Shown here piece by piece: positions 6,570-13,994 of a DNA stretch of 32,660 bases; position 1 is the first letter of the stretch; every line of letters begins with the position of its first letter. The stretch is taken from positions 2,247,894 through 2,280,553 of the forward strand of contig NZ_DF967972.1 of the NCBI RefSeq assembly GCF_001050235.1. The letters run 5' to 3'. The DNA comes from Longilinea arvoryzae (lineage in GTDB: Bacteria > Chloroflexota > Anaerolineae > Anaerolineales > Anaerolineaceae). A program made the translations under genes and the position numbers. The notes below the pieces were generated by a model. The model was not told the DNA's origin and did no database searches. It worked only from the letters and a program-made list of their open reading frames with translations.

Positions 6570-7723
6570 GCATTTGCTCCGTTTGTAGTGGGTGTGGAAA
6601 CAGCGTTGGTGCTCTGGTAATGCTCGAGGAAATCATCAGCGAATTGGTCGAAGGTGCCATTCAAGATGGCTTTCCGGGAACGGCGCACCAGTTCGAGCAG
6701 CGTGTACAGGTTGTGAATTGAAATCAGGGTGGCGGCCAGCATCTCCTTGGAGACGACCAGATGGCGCAGGTAGGCGCGCGTAAAGTGCTGGCAGGTGTAG
6801 CAGCCGCAACCCTCGTCGATGGGGCGGTGATCGTGAGCATTGGTCGCGTTCATCAGATTGATGCGCCCGGTAAAGGTCATGGCGGCGGTATGCCGCGCCA
6901 GCCGGGTGGGCAGAACGCAATCGAAGATATCCACCCCGCGTCGAATGCCGTTGATCAGGTCTTCCGGCGAGCCGACGCCCATCAGATAACGGGGTTTATC
7001 CTTGGGCAGCACATCGTTTAGAAGTTGGAGGGTGGTGTTCATCTCCTCCTTCGTTTCGCCCACCGACAACCCGCCGATGGCGTGGCCCGGGAAGCCCAGT
7101 GAGGAGATGAATTCCGCCGATTGGGTGCGCAGGTCGGGGAAGATGCCGCCCTGCACGATGCCGAACAGGGCCTGATCGGGCCGGGTTTTGGCCCGCAGAC
7201 AGCGTTCGGCCCAGGCGTGCGTGCGCGCCATAGCGCTTTCATTATATTTGCGATCGTAAGGCGGCGCGCATTCATCAAAGGACATGATGATATCGGCGCC
7301 CAGCTTTTCCTGAACGGCGATCGAAGATTCAGGGGTGAAGCGGTGGGTCGAACCGTCGATGTGGCTCTTGAAGGTGACGCCATCCGCATCGATTTTGCGC
7401 ATGTCGGCCAGAGAAAACACCTGGAAGCCGCCCGAATCGGTCAGCATGGGATGCGGCCACTGCATGAACTCGTGCAGCCCGCCCATCTCGGCCACCAGAT
7501 CGGCGCCGGGGCGCAGGTAGAGGTGGTAGGTATTCGAGAGGACCAGGTTTGCGCCGATTTCCTCGAGTTGGGCAGGCGTCACCGCCTTGACAGTGGCTTG
7601 CGTGCCGACCGGGGCAAAAATGGGCGTTTGAATATCGCCGTGCGGCGTGTGAAAAACGCCGGCGCGGGCATTGCCATCCCGGGCGAGAAGATCGAATTGA
7701 AAGGACTGGGTTTCGCTCAAAGT
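6566..7723 (-). CDS. tgt: tRNA-guanine transglycosylase (queuine tRNA-ribosyltransferase)
   Basis: 385 residues from a TTG start at 7723. It exchanges guanine-34 of GUN-anticodon tRNAs for preQ1 in queuosine synthesis. DSGGFQVFSL holds the base-recognising Asp; FDCVLPTRLAR contains the nucleophilic Asp; and a zinc site is formed by CGCYTC with a further Cys and the His of LISIHN. An upstream ATG at 7831 is open in frame, but residues before the TTG do not look like Tgt, and a TATAAT -10 box (7760-7755) lies inside that extension, giving a leader of about 25 bases. AGGA lies upstream of the TTG. It is the first gene of the operon tgt-uppP-lipoprotein-ttuB-ttuA, which links two tRNA-modification functions. 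Confidence 0.93.
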   Translation of the reverse strand, partial: TLSETQSFQFDLLARDGNARAGVFHTPHGDIQTPIFAPVGTQATVKAVTPAQLEEIGANLVLSNTYHLYLRPGADLVAEMGGLHEFMQWPHPMLTDSGGFQVFSLADMRKIDADGVTFKSHIDGSTHRFTPESSIAVQEKLGADIIMSFDECAPPYDRKYNESAMARTHAWAERCLRAKTRPDQALFGIVQGGIFPDLRTQSAEFISSLGFPGHAIGGLSVGETKEEMNTTLQLLNDVLPKDKPRYLMGVGSPEDLINGIRRGVDIFDCVLPTRLARHTAAMTFTGRINLMNATNAHDHRPIDEGCGCYTCQHFTRAYLRHLVVSKEMLAATLISIHNLYTLLELVRRSRKAILNGTFDQFADDFLEHYQSTNAVSTPTTNGANA

Positions 7724-7754
7724 TTTCGTGTCCTGAAGAACAGTGATCGACAAA

Positions 7755-7783
7755 ATTATAACCCAGTTGGGAAGGGCCTTCGA
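7755..7783 (-). promoter_or_regulatory. tgt promoter (-10 element)
   Basis: A perfect TATAAT on the minus strand (7760-7755) lies about 32 bases before the TTG start of tgt. The -35 region (near 7783-7778, TCGAAG) is poor. It supports the shorter tgt reading frame. Confidence 0.5.
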
Positions 7784-7823
7784 TAATTCGTGGTCCCATG
7801 CCGCGCGGGACTGGACCTTTCGA

Positions 7824-7853
7824 TTGGACAAGCCGGGCGGCAGCGCGTATACT
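7824..7853 (+). promoter_or_regulatory. recJ promoter
   Basis: TTGGAC (7824-7829), 18-base spacer, TATACT (7848-7853). Transcription would start near 7860, giving a leader of about 80 bases before the ATG at 7940. It is back to back with the tgt promoter. Confidence 0.55.
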
Positions 7854-7939
7854 TAACCCGCTTCCACCGAAAGCTCGATCCGGTTTTCCAACCTTTGGCC
7901 GCCCAGACCGGAACCCTATTATTTCAGGATAGTCCATCG

Positions 7940-9634
7940 ATGCAACGACAACTCGAAAAACGCTGGTTCATACCCGATCCACTTCCATCCGAGGTCGAGC
8001 ATGAACTGCGCGACTTTCAGCCTTATTTACGCCAGATTCTCTATAATCGGAATGTGCATACGGCCGACGAAGCAGTCCAGTATTTGAACTGCTCGGCTGC
8101 GCTGGGCGATCCATTTTTACTTAAGGACATGGATATCTCCGTGACACGCCTGTGGCAGGCGATCGAGCGGGTCGAACCCATCGCGGTGTACGGCGATTAT
8201 GATGTGGACGGCGTATCGGCGACGGCGTTGATGGTGCAGGTCCTGCGCGCATTGGGCGGCAATGCTGAGGCGTACATTCCCAATCGCTTCGATGAGGGCT
8301 ACGGACTGAACAACGAAGCCCTGGATACTCTGGCCGGGCGCGGCATTCGCGTGGTGTTGACGGTGGACTGCGGCATCCGTTCGCCGCGCGAAGCCGAGCA
8401 CGCGCGGGAACTGGGCGTCGATTTGATCATCAGTGATCACCACATGCCGCAAAACGAACTTCCCCGAGCGCTGGCCGTCATCTGCCAGAAGCGGGAGGGG
8501 GACGAATACCCGGACAAGAATCTGGCCGGGGTAGGGCTGGCCTACAAGATTGCCCAGGGATTGTTGCAGTCCCATCCGGTGGAGGGCGTGAAGGCCGTGG
8601 ATTGGCTGGATCTGGTGGCGCTGGGTACGGTGGCGGATGTGGTGCCCCTGACCGGCGAGAACCGCGTCATGGTCCGGCTGGGCTTGCAGTGCATGCGGCT
8701 GGCGCAACGCCAGGGACTGCTCTCGCTGGCGCAGGCCGCCGGCATCAACCTGCGGCGGGTGAACGCCGGCGATATCGGCTACCGCCTGGGACCGCGCCTG
8801 AACGCGGCCGGACGCCTCGAATCGGCTCTCCAGGCTTACCAGTTGCTGGTCACAGACGACATCCAGCAGGCGGGCATGCTGGCCCAAAAGCTGGACGATC
8901 AAAACAAGGACCGCCAGCGCCTGACACAGGAAATGCAAACCCGGGCTGAGGAATTACTCAGCAGCGTGGATGATGGCAAGATCCTGATCGCCTGCGACAG
9001 CAGTTTTAATTCAGGCGTGGTCGGGCTGGTGGCTGCCAAGCTCACCGAGACCTATTACCGCCCGGCAGTGGTGGGGCAGATCGGGGATGAATTCACCCGC
9101 GCTTCGTGCCGCTCTATCCGCGAGTTCCACATTACGAAGGCGCTGGATGAATGCGCCGATTTGCTGGTGCGCCACGGCGGGCACGCTGCGGCTGCCGGTT
9201 TTACCGTGCGTAATGAAGCCATGCCGGAATTGAGCCGGCGTCTGGATGAGATTGCCCGACGCGAACTGGCCGAGCAGGATTTGCGTCCCATGCTGCGGGC
9301 CGACGTGGAGATTCCGCTGGCACTGATGCGCCCCAGCTATCTGGAAGAAATCGAGCGTTTGCAGCCCACCGGCATGCAGAATCCGGACGCAGTTTTCGTC
9401 TCGCGCAATTTGCAGGTGGTCAACGCGCGCACGGTGGGTTCGGAGGCTGCTCATTTGCGCCTGACGGTCAAGGACGGCGGCGTGACCTATAACGCCATCG
9501 CCTTCCGCCAGGGACACTGGGCCGGGCATCTACCACCGTACATTGACCTGATGTACACCTACGAGATGAACAGCTTCAACGGGCGCGATTCGATGCAATT
9601 GAACGTGATCGATCTTAAACCCTCAGGAATATAG
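7940..9634 (+). CDS. recJ: Single-stranded-DNA-specific exonuclease RecJ
   Basis: 564 residues. RecJ degrades single-stranded DNA 5' to 3' in recombination, mismatch and base-excision repair. The DHH phosphoesterase motifs are all present: VYGDYDVDG (83-91), TVDCGIR, IISDHHMP, the LGTVADVVPL segment, RLGPRLNAAGRLE, and the DHHA1-domain glycine/histidine motif GGHAAAAG at about 411-418, followed by the OB-fold C-terminal part. The ATG at 7940 is preferred over an in-frame ATG at 7790 because the latter lies upstream of the promoter -10 box, and because MQRQLEKRWF matches the usual RecJ beginning. A weak SD (AGGAT) precedes it. Confidence 0.95.
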   Translation: MQRQLEKRWFIPDPLPSEVEHELRDFQPYLRQILYNRNVHTADEAVQYLNCSAALGDPFLLKDMDISVTRLWQAIERVEPIAVYGDYDVDGVSATALMVQVLRALGGNAEAYIPNRFDEGYGLNNEALDTLAGRGIRVVLTVDCGIRSPREAEHARELGVDLIISDHHMPQNELPRALAVICQKREGDEYPDKNLAGVGLAYKIAQGLLQSHPVEGVKAVDWLDLVALGTVADVVPLTGENRVMVRLGLQCMRLAQRQGLLSLAQAAGINLRRVNAGDIGYRLGPRLNAAGRLESALQAYQLLVTDDIQQAGMLAQKLDDQNKDRQRLTQEMQTRAEELLSSVDDGKILIACDSSFNSGVVGLVAAKLTETYYRPAVVGQIGDEFTRASCRSIREFHITKALDECADLLVRHGGHAAAAGFTVRNEAMPELSRRLDEIARRELAEQDLRPMLRADVEIPLALMRPSYLEEIERLQPTGMQNPDAVFVSRNLQVVNARTVGSEAAHLRLTVKDGGVTYNAIAFRQGHWAGHLPPYIDLMYTYEMNSFNGRDSMQLNVIDLKPSGI

Positions 9635-9723
9635 TTCATTCGGCGCATTTAGTAGTACTCAATTCAATCTAGAGTAGGTCACTTGGGTTATCGCCATTTC
9701 GTCCATATCGTAAAGGGAAGACT

Positions 9724-10008
9724 ATGGAAAAGCCTTCAATCAGCGCATTGATTTTCGGATTATTGACGCTGACCTATTGCACCTACCAACTTTACGAAAT
9801 ATGGTTTCGACCAAAAAGAGCATTGGATCGAGGTCGAAGGCAATGTTATCGACTTCCCAAATGGTATCCTTTCAGAGGATTGGCCATTTCGATGACAGAT
9901 GATGGGAAGAAGTGGATCAATGTAAATAGAATATCCATGATAGTTATGGAATTTTTTTTGTTTGTCTGGTTTGCCTTTATCCTAATTGCTTACTTCAAAG
10001 AATCCTGA
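9724..10008 (+). CDS. Small two-helix membrane protein, hypothetical
   Basis: 94 residues with hydrophobic helices at about 8-25 (LIFGLLTLTYCTYQLY) and 70-90 (ISMIVMEFFLFVWFAFILIAYF). These are joined by a basic, cytoplasmic-looking loop (RPKRALDRGRRQCYR). GGGAAG, nine bases before the ATG, serves as SD. The gene and its flanks (about 9640-10160) are clearly more AT-rich than the neighbours and the codon choice is different, which suggests recent acquisition or weak selection. No family recognised. It stands alone between recJ and a convergent glycosyltransferase. Confidence 0.55.
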   Translation: MEKPSISALIFGLLTLTYCTYQLYEIWFRPKRALDRGRRQCYRLPKWYPFRGLAISMTDDGKKWINVNRISMIVMEFFLFVWFAFILIAYFKES

Positions 10009-10101
10009 GGGATATTGAAAAAGACTTGATCGTGTTGATTAGCCCTGTGAGTGGAAAATTCGAAGTGATCGAATGGGGACCAGACTGATTGAATGATTCG
10101 T

Positions 10102-10141
10102 AAAAAAAGGAGACAGATTGGTTATTTTCCAACAAGTCTCC
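10102..10141 (-). terminator. Terminator of the GT2 glycosyltransferase gene
   Basis: On the minus strand GGAGAC (10141-10136) pairs with GTCTCC (10114-10109), with an inner TTGG/CCAA helix, followed by seven T (10108-10102). It lies about 25 bases after the glycosyltransferase stop codon. On the plus strand it lacks a good T-run. Confidence 0.75.
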
Positions 10142-10164
10142 AAATAAATTTATTCAGGATTTGA

Positions 10165-10848
10165 TTAATCGACGAAGCGATATTTGATTAACGTCCACAT
10201 GGCAATGAAGCCGTCCCAGGCTTTGATCTTCTTGCCTTCGGTATACTCGCGTGGATTGAAGCGAATGGGGACTTCGAAAATGCGGTAGTGGCGTTTGAGG
10301 ATCTTGGCGGTGAACTCGGGTTCGAAATCGAAGCGCCGTGAATGAAGGGGAATGTCCTTCACCAGTTCGCGTTTGAAAACTTTGTAGCCCGTTTCCATGT
10401 CGCTGAGAATATTGTTGTACAGGAAATTGGTGACAAAGGTGAGGATCTTGTTGGCCACCATGTTCCAGAACAGGATGGGACGCCGCGCACCGCCCAGAAA
10501 ACGGGAGCCGTACACGATATCGGCGATCCCTTCCTGAATCGGGCGCAGCAGTTCCGGGTAGTCGCGCGGATCGTATTCCAAATCGGCGTCCTGGATGATC
10601 AGGACGTCCCCGAGCGCGTTCTGAATTCCGGTGCGCACCGCGGCGCCTTTGCCCAGATTCTTGGGATGCAGGACCACCCGGACGTGCCCCTGGCCATCCA
10701 ATTTCTGCAACAATTCTCGAGTCCCATCGCTGGAACCATCATCGATGATTAGAATTTCGGAAGCAATTTTCTGATTTTCTACTCTGCGGATGCATTCTTC
10801 GATGGTCTTAATTTCGTTATAGGCCGGGATGATGACTGTAATTTCCAT
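10165..10848 (-). CDS. Family 2 glycosyltransferase, polyprenyl-phosphate mannose/glucose synthase type
   Basis: 227 residues from the ATG at 10848. The GT-A fold is clear: VIIPAYNE at the N-terminus, [21 protein letters not shown], the metal-binding QDADLEYDP, and [12 protein letters not shown], which is typical of dolichol/undecaprenyl-phosphate sugar transferases. No C-terminal membrane helices follow, so it belongs with the short soluble or peripheral forms. It probably transfers a hexose from a nucleotide sugar to a lipid phosphate for surface glycan synthesis. Another in-frame ATG three codons upstream (10857) overlaps the -10 box, and neither ATG has an SD, so a leaderless mRNA starting at 10848 is likely. 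Confidence 0.85.
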   Translation of the reverse strand: MEITVIIPAYNEIKTIEECIRRVENQKIASEILIIDDGSSDGTRELLQKLDGQGHVRVVLHPKNLGKGAAVRTGIQNALGDVLIIQDADLEYDPRDYPELLRPIQEGIADIVYGSRFLGGARRPILFWNMVANKILTFVTNFLYNNILSDMETGYKVFKRELVKDIPLHSRRFDFEPEFTAKILKRHYRIFEVPIRFNPREYTEGKKIKAWDGFIAMWTLIKYRFVD

Positions 10849-10855
10849 GTAAGGC

Positions 10856-10885
10856 ATTATACCGGCTCATCGGGCTTATCATCAA
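10856..10885 (-). promoter_or_regulatory. GT2 promoter, predicted leaderless transcript
   Basis: Minus strand: TTGATG (10885-10880), 18-base spacer, TATAAT (10861-10856). Only 7 bases separate the -10 box from the ATG at 10848, so transcription should start at or next to the start codon. Confidence 0.65.
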
Positions 10886-10903
10886 GGGTAAGCATGCTAT
10901 AAT
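10876..10903 (+). promoter_or_regulatory. Promoter of the AAA ATPase operon
   Basis: TTATCA (10876-10881), 16-base spacer, TATAAT (10898-10903). Its -35 overlaps the -35 of the divergent glycosyltransferase promoter, so the two may compete for polymerase. Confidence 0.5.
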
Positions 10904-10935
10904 TTGGAGTGTTACTATTGCTAGGGAGGGAATGA

Positions 10936-12270
10936 ATGACAAAAGTGCCCATCCGTCAAACAGCGCCGCAAGTGAACACGGGAACGTTCTTTCCACCGCC
11001 GATTTCGAAGGTGGAAGATACGGGCCTTTCGCCGCTCTGGCTGCAAGACCTTGTACTAAAGATCATGTATTTCCAGGGTTACCTGACCGGCTTCAAAATC
11101 GCGGAAGAAATAGCGTTACCGTTTACCGCTGTGGTGGACCAGATTCTCGAGGCGTTGAAGCGAGAGAAACTGGTCGAAGTCCGTTCTTCACAGATGGGAT
11201 TGGGCGAAGGCGCCTATCTATTCGCCATCACCAGCGCCGGCATTGCTCACGCACGCGAAGCGCTCGAACGCAGCCAATACGCTGGACCGGCGCCCGTACC
11301 GATCAATGTCTACAACGACGCCATCCGGCGCCAGAGCCGGGGCCGCGTGCAGGTGACCAATCGAGTCATGCGCCAGGTCCTGTCGAATCTGGTGCTGCCC
11401 GAAAAAGCATTCCAGCGCCTGGGCCCGGCCGTCAATTCCGGTACTTCCATGTTCATTTTTGGCCCACCCGGAAACGGCAAGACCAGCCTGGCGCGCGCCA
11501 TCGGCAACCTGGTCCTGAGCCAGAGCATGTACATTCCCTACGCAATTTATGTGGACGGCCAGGTCATCAAGGTTTTCGATACGGTCAACCACCAACTGGC
11601 GACGGATGAAGATACTCCGCCGACCGGCACCGGCGCGCTGCGGGCCGGAACGCGCCGCGATCCGCGTTGGGTGCGCATCAAACGGCCTTTCATTGTCACC
11701 GGCGGCGAATTAACCCTGGCCGGCCTGGACCTGGTCTTCGATGACACGCTGAAGTATTACGAAGCGCCTTTCCAGGTCAAAGCCAATGGCGGCATTCTGC
11801 TGATCGATGACTTTGGCCGCCAGCAGGTCCGACCGCGCGACCTGTTGAACCGCTGGATCGTTCCGCTCGAGAACCGCATCGACTACCTGTCCCTGCACAC
11901 CGGCCGGAAGATCGAAGTGCCGTTCGATGTGCTGGTCATGTTCTCGACAAACCTGCCGCCAAAAGACCTGGTGGACGAGGCTTTCCTGCGCCGTCTGCGC
12001 CATAAAGTCGAGGTCGGCGATCCGTCTTATGAAGATTACCGCGAAATTTTCCGCCGGGTGGCAGCGACCAAGGGCGTTCAATATAACGATCAGGGTCTGG
12101 CGTATCTGCTGCAGGAATGGTATATCAAACGCAACCGCAAACTCCGCGCATCCCACCCACGCGACCTGTGCGATCAGATTATCGACATTGCCCGGTATAT
12201 GGGCCTCGAGCCGACCATGTCCCGTGAATTGATCGACAGGGCTGCCGAGTCTTATTTCGTGGAATTGTAA
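10936..12270 (+). CDS. AAA+ ATPase with N-terminal winged-helix-like domain
   Basis: 444 residues. The region around 30-112 (LSPLWLQDLVLKIMYFQGYLTG, LPFTAVVDQILEALKREKLVEV) looks like a winged-helix domain. An AAA+ core follows: Walker A GPPGNGKT at 176-183, Walker B ILLIDDFG near 286-293, sensor 1 in VMFSTN near 334-339, and an arginine-rich FLRRLRHKVE. The insertion VDGQVIKVFDTVNHQL and the late segment ASHPRDLCDQIIDIARYMG are characteristic of an uncharacterised bacterial ATPase group; I know no assigned function. SD AGGGAGG lies seven bases before the ATG. It is the first gene of an operon with gdpD-like, threonine dehydratase and GH3-like genes. No membrane segment is seen. Confidence 0.8.
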   Translation: MTKVPIRQTAPQVNTGTFFPPPISKVEDTGLSPLWLQDLVLKIMYFQGYLTGFKIAEEIALPFTAVVDQILEALKREKLVEVRSSQMGLGEGAYLFAITSAGIAHAREALERSQYAGPAPVPINVYNDAIRRQSRGRVQVTNRVMRQVLSNLVLPEKAFQRLGPAVNSGTSMFIFGPPGNGKTSLARAIGNLVLSQSMYIPYAIYVDGQVIKVFDTVNHQLATDEDTPPTGTGALRAGTRRDPRWVRIKRPFIVTGGELTLAGLDLVFDDTLKYYEAPFQVKANGGILLIDDFGRQQVRPRDLLNRWIVPLENRIDYLSLHTGRKIEVPFDVLVMFSTNLPPKDLVDEAFLRRLRHKVEVGDPSYEDYREIFRRVAATKGVQYNDQGLAYLLQEWYIKRNRKLRASHPRDLCDQIIDIARYMGLEPTMSRELIDRAAESYFVEL

Positions 12271-12273
12271 TTT

Positions 12274-13026
12274 ATGCTGTCCGAATTGCCGAAACCGCTC
12301 CTGCTGGCCCACCGGGGGGCTTCTGCCTACGCGCCTGAAAATACACTGGCTGCCTTCGAACTGGCTCTGCGGCAGGGCGCGCATGGCGTGGAACTGGACG
12401 CTAAACTGAGCGCCGACCGGCAGATCGTGGTGATGCACGACGCCAGCGTAAATCGGACGACAGACGGCAGCGGCAGGGTGAACAAACTTCCGCTGGCAGC
12501 GCTGCGTGAATTGGATGCCGGCGTTCGATCCACTTCGAATTATCACGGCCAAAAAATCCCGACCCTGGCTGAAACGCTGGAAACGCTCGGCGATCGGGCA
12601 ATTGTCAATATCGAACTCACCAATTACACCTCGCCCTGCGATCCATTGCCCGAGCTGGCGGCGGAATTGGTGGAGCGCATGAACCTGCAATCCAACGTGT
12701 TGTTCAGTTCATTCCTTCCGGCGAACCTTTACCGGGTCCAACGCGTGTTGCCGCACGCCCGGGTGGCCATACTGGCCTATCAGGGCGCGCTGGGAAGGTT
12801 GGGCCGCGGATGGATTGGACGCCGAGCGGCGCCAGAATTCGTGCATCCGTACCGTAAAGATATCAACCCGGCCTATATTCACTCCGAACACAAACGCGGC
12901 CGGCGAATTCATGCCTGGACGATCGACTCGCTCACTGAAGCCAGGGCTTTCCTGTCGATGGGCGGGGATGGATTGATCAGCGACAATCCCCCGCTCATGC
13001 TGCAGGCGATGGAGGAAGTCGGATGA
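12274..13026 (+). CDS. Glycerophosphodiester phosphodiesterase
   Basis: 250 residues, no signal peptide, thus probably cytoplasmic. GDPD enzymes hydrolyse glycerophosphodiesters from phospholipid turnover to sn-glycerol-3-phosphate and an alcohol. The active-site pattern is intact: LLAHRGASAYAPENT (about 10-24) with HR and E-N-T, VELDAKLS with the metal-binding Glu/Asp, and VVMHDASVNRTTDG with the second catalytic His. The C-terminal IHAWTIDS and GGDGLISDNP are also typical. The gene starts 3 bases after the AAA ATPase stop and its stop overlaps the next start (ATGA). The natural substrate is not known. Confidence 0.9.
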   Translation: MLSELPKPLLLAHRGASAYAPENTLAAFELALRQGAHGVELDAKLSADRQIVVMHDASVNRTTDGSGRVNKLPLAALRELDAGVRSTSNYHGQKIPTLAETLETLGDRAIVNIELTNYTSPCDPLPELAAELVERMNLQSNVLFSSFLPANLYRVQRVLPHARVAILAYQGALGRLGRGWIGRRAAPEFVHPYRKDINPAYIHSEHKRGRRIHAWTIDSLTEARAFLSMGGDGLISDNPPLMLQAMEEVG

Positions 13027-13994
13027 TCCCGCAGGATTGGATCACATCGGCCGGAGACCGCCTGCGTGGCCGCGTAAAACGCACCCCGGTTACCTACGAC
13101 GACGCGTTGGATTGTTTCATGAAGTGGGAAAACCAACAGGAAACCGGTTCCTTCAAACTGCGCGGCGCAATGAACAAGGTGCTCACCCTGCAACCCTGGG
13201 AACGCGAACAGGGCCTGGTGGCCGCCTCGGCCGGAAATCACGGCCAGGGTGTCGCGGTGGCGGCGCGTTTGATGGACACCCGGGCGGTGATCTTCGCCTC
13301 GGAACATGCCGTGGCCACCAAGCTGGAAGCCATGCGCGCGCTGGGAGCCGAAGTCCGGCTGGTGCCCGGCGGTTATGAGCAGGCCGAAGCTGCCGGAATC
13401 CAATTCGCGACCCAGCAGGGCAAAACCTGGATCTCACCGTATAACGACGCCCAGGTGATCGCCGGGCAGGCGACGGTGGGATTGGAGTTGATGGATGAAA
13501 TTCCGGCCGATGAGCTGGAAGCAGTGGTTGTTCCGGTGGGCGGCGGCGGTTTGATCGCCGGGATCGGCCTGGTGCTGAACCGGCTTCCGGCCGGGCATCG
13601 CCCGCGGTTGATCGGCGTTCAATCCGAGGCTTCTCCCTATTTCCATGCCCTGTATCAGCAGGGTTCACAGGACGGCGTGGTGGAACGCGAAAGCCTGGCG
13701 GACGGTCTTGCCGGGCGCGTCGAGGACGGCGCAATCACCATTCCGCTGGTGCGCAGCCTGGTGGATGAGATCGTTCTGGTCAGTGAGGAAGAAATCGAAC
13801 AGGCCATTGCCGCGGCCTGGCAGCGATATGCGGCCGTGATCGAAGGTTCGGCAGCGGTAACGCTGGCGGCAGCCTTGAGCGGCAAGTTCGCGCAGCGTCC
13901 GGCTGCGTTGATCATCAGCGGCGGCAACATCCAGCCCGAGATCCATCAAAGTATTCTTCAACGTTGGAGCCAGGGGGGAAGCTCGCCGAGATGA
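13023..13994 (+). CDS. Threonine/serine dehydratase, PLP-dependent
   Basis: 323 residues. The fold-type II PLP enzyme deaminates L-threonine to 2-oxobutanoate or L-serine to pyruvate. The cofactor lysine is K45 in ETGSFKLRGA, the substrate loop is ASAGNHGQGVA (about 70), and the phosphate-binding glycine loop is VGGGGLIAG (about 171). There is no C-terminal ACT domain, so it resembles the catabolic TdcB/serine racemase branch rather than feedback-regulated IlvA. Which substrate dominates cannot be read from sequence. Both its start and its stop overlap neighbours by ATGA. Confidence 0.88.
   Translation: MIPQDWITSAGDRLRGRVKRTPVTYDDALDCFMKWENQQETGSFKLRGAMNKVLTLQPWEREQGLVAASAGNHGQGVAVAARLMDTRAVIFASEHAVATKLEAMRALGAEVRLVPGGYEQAEAAGIQFATQQGKTWISPYNDAQVIAGQATVGLELMDEIPADELEAVVVPVGGGGLIAGIGLVLNRLPAGHRPRLIGVQSEASPYFHALYQQGSQDGVVERESLADGLAGRVEDGAITIPLVRSLVDEIVLVSEEEIEQAIAAAWQRYAAVIEGSAAVTLAAALSGKFAQRPAALIISGGNIQPEIHQSILQRWSQGGSSPR

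Noticed and set aside
7724..7831. Longer N-terminus of Tgt from the ATG at 7831
   Set aside because: The added residues do not match the family and the region contains the TATAAT promoter box.
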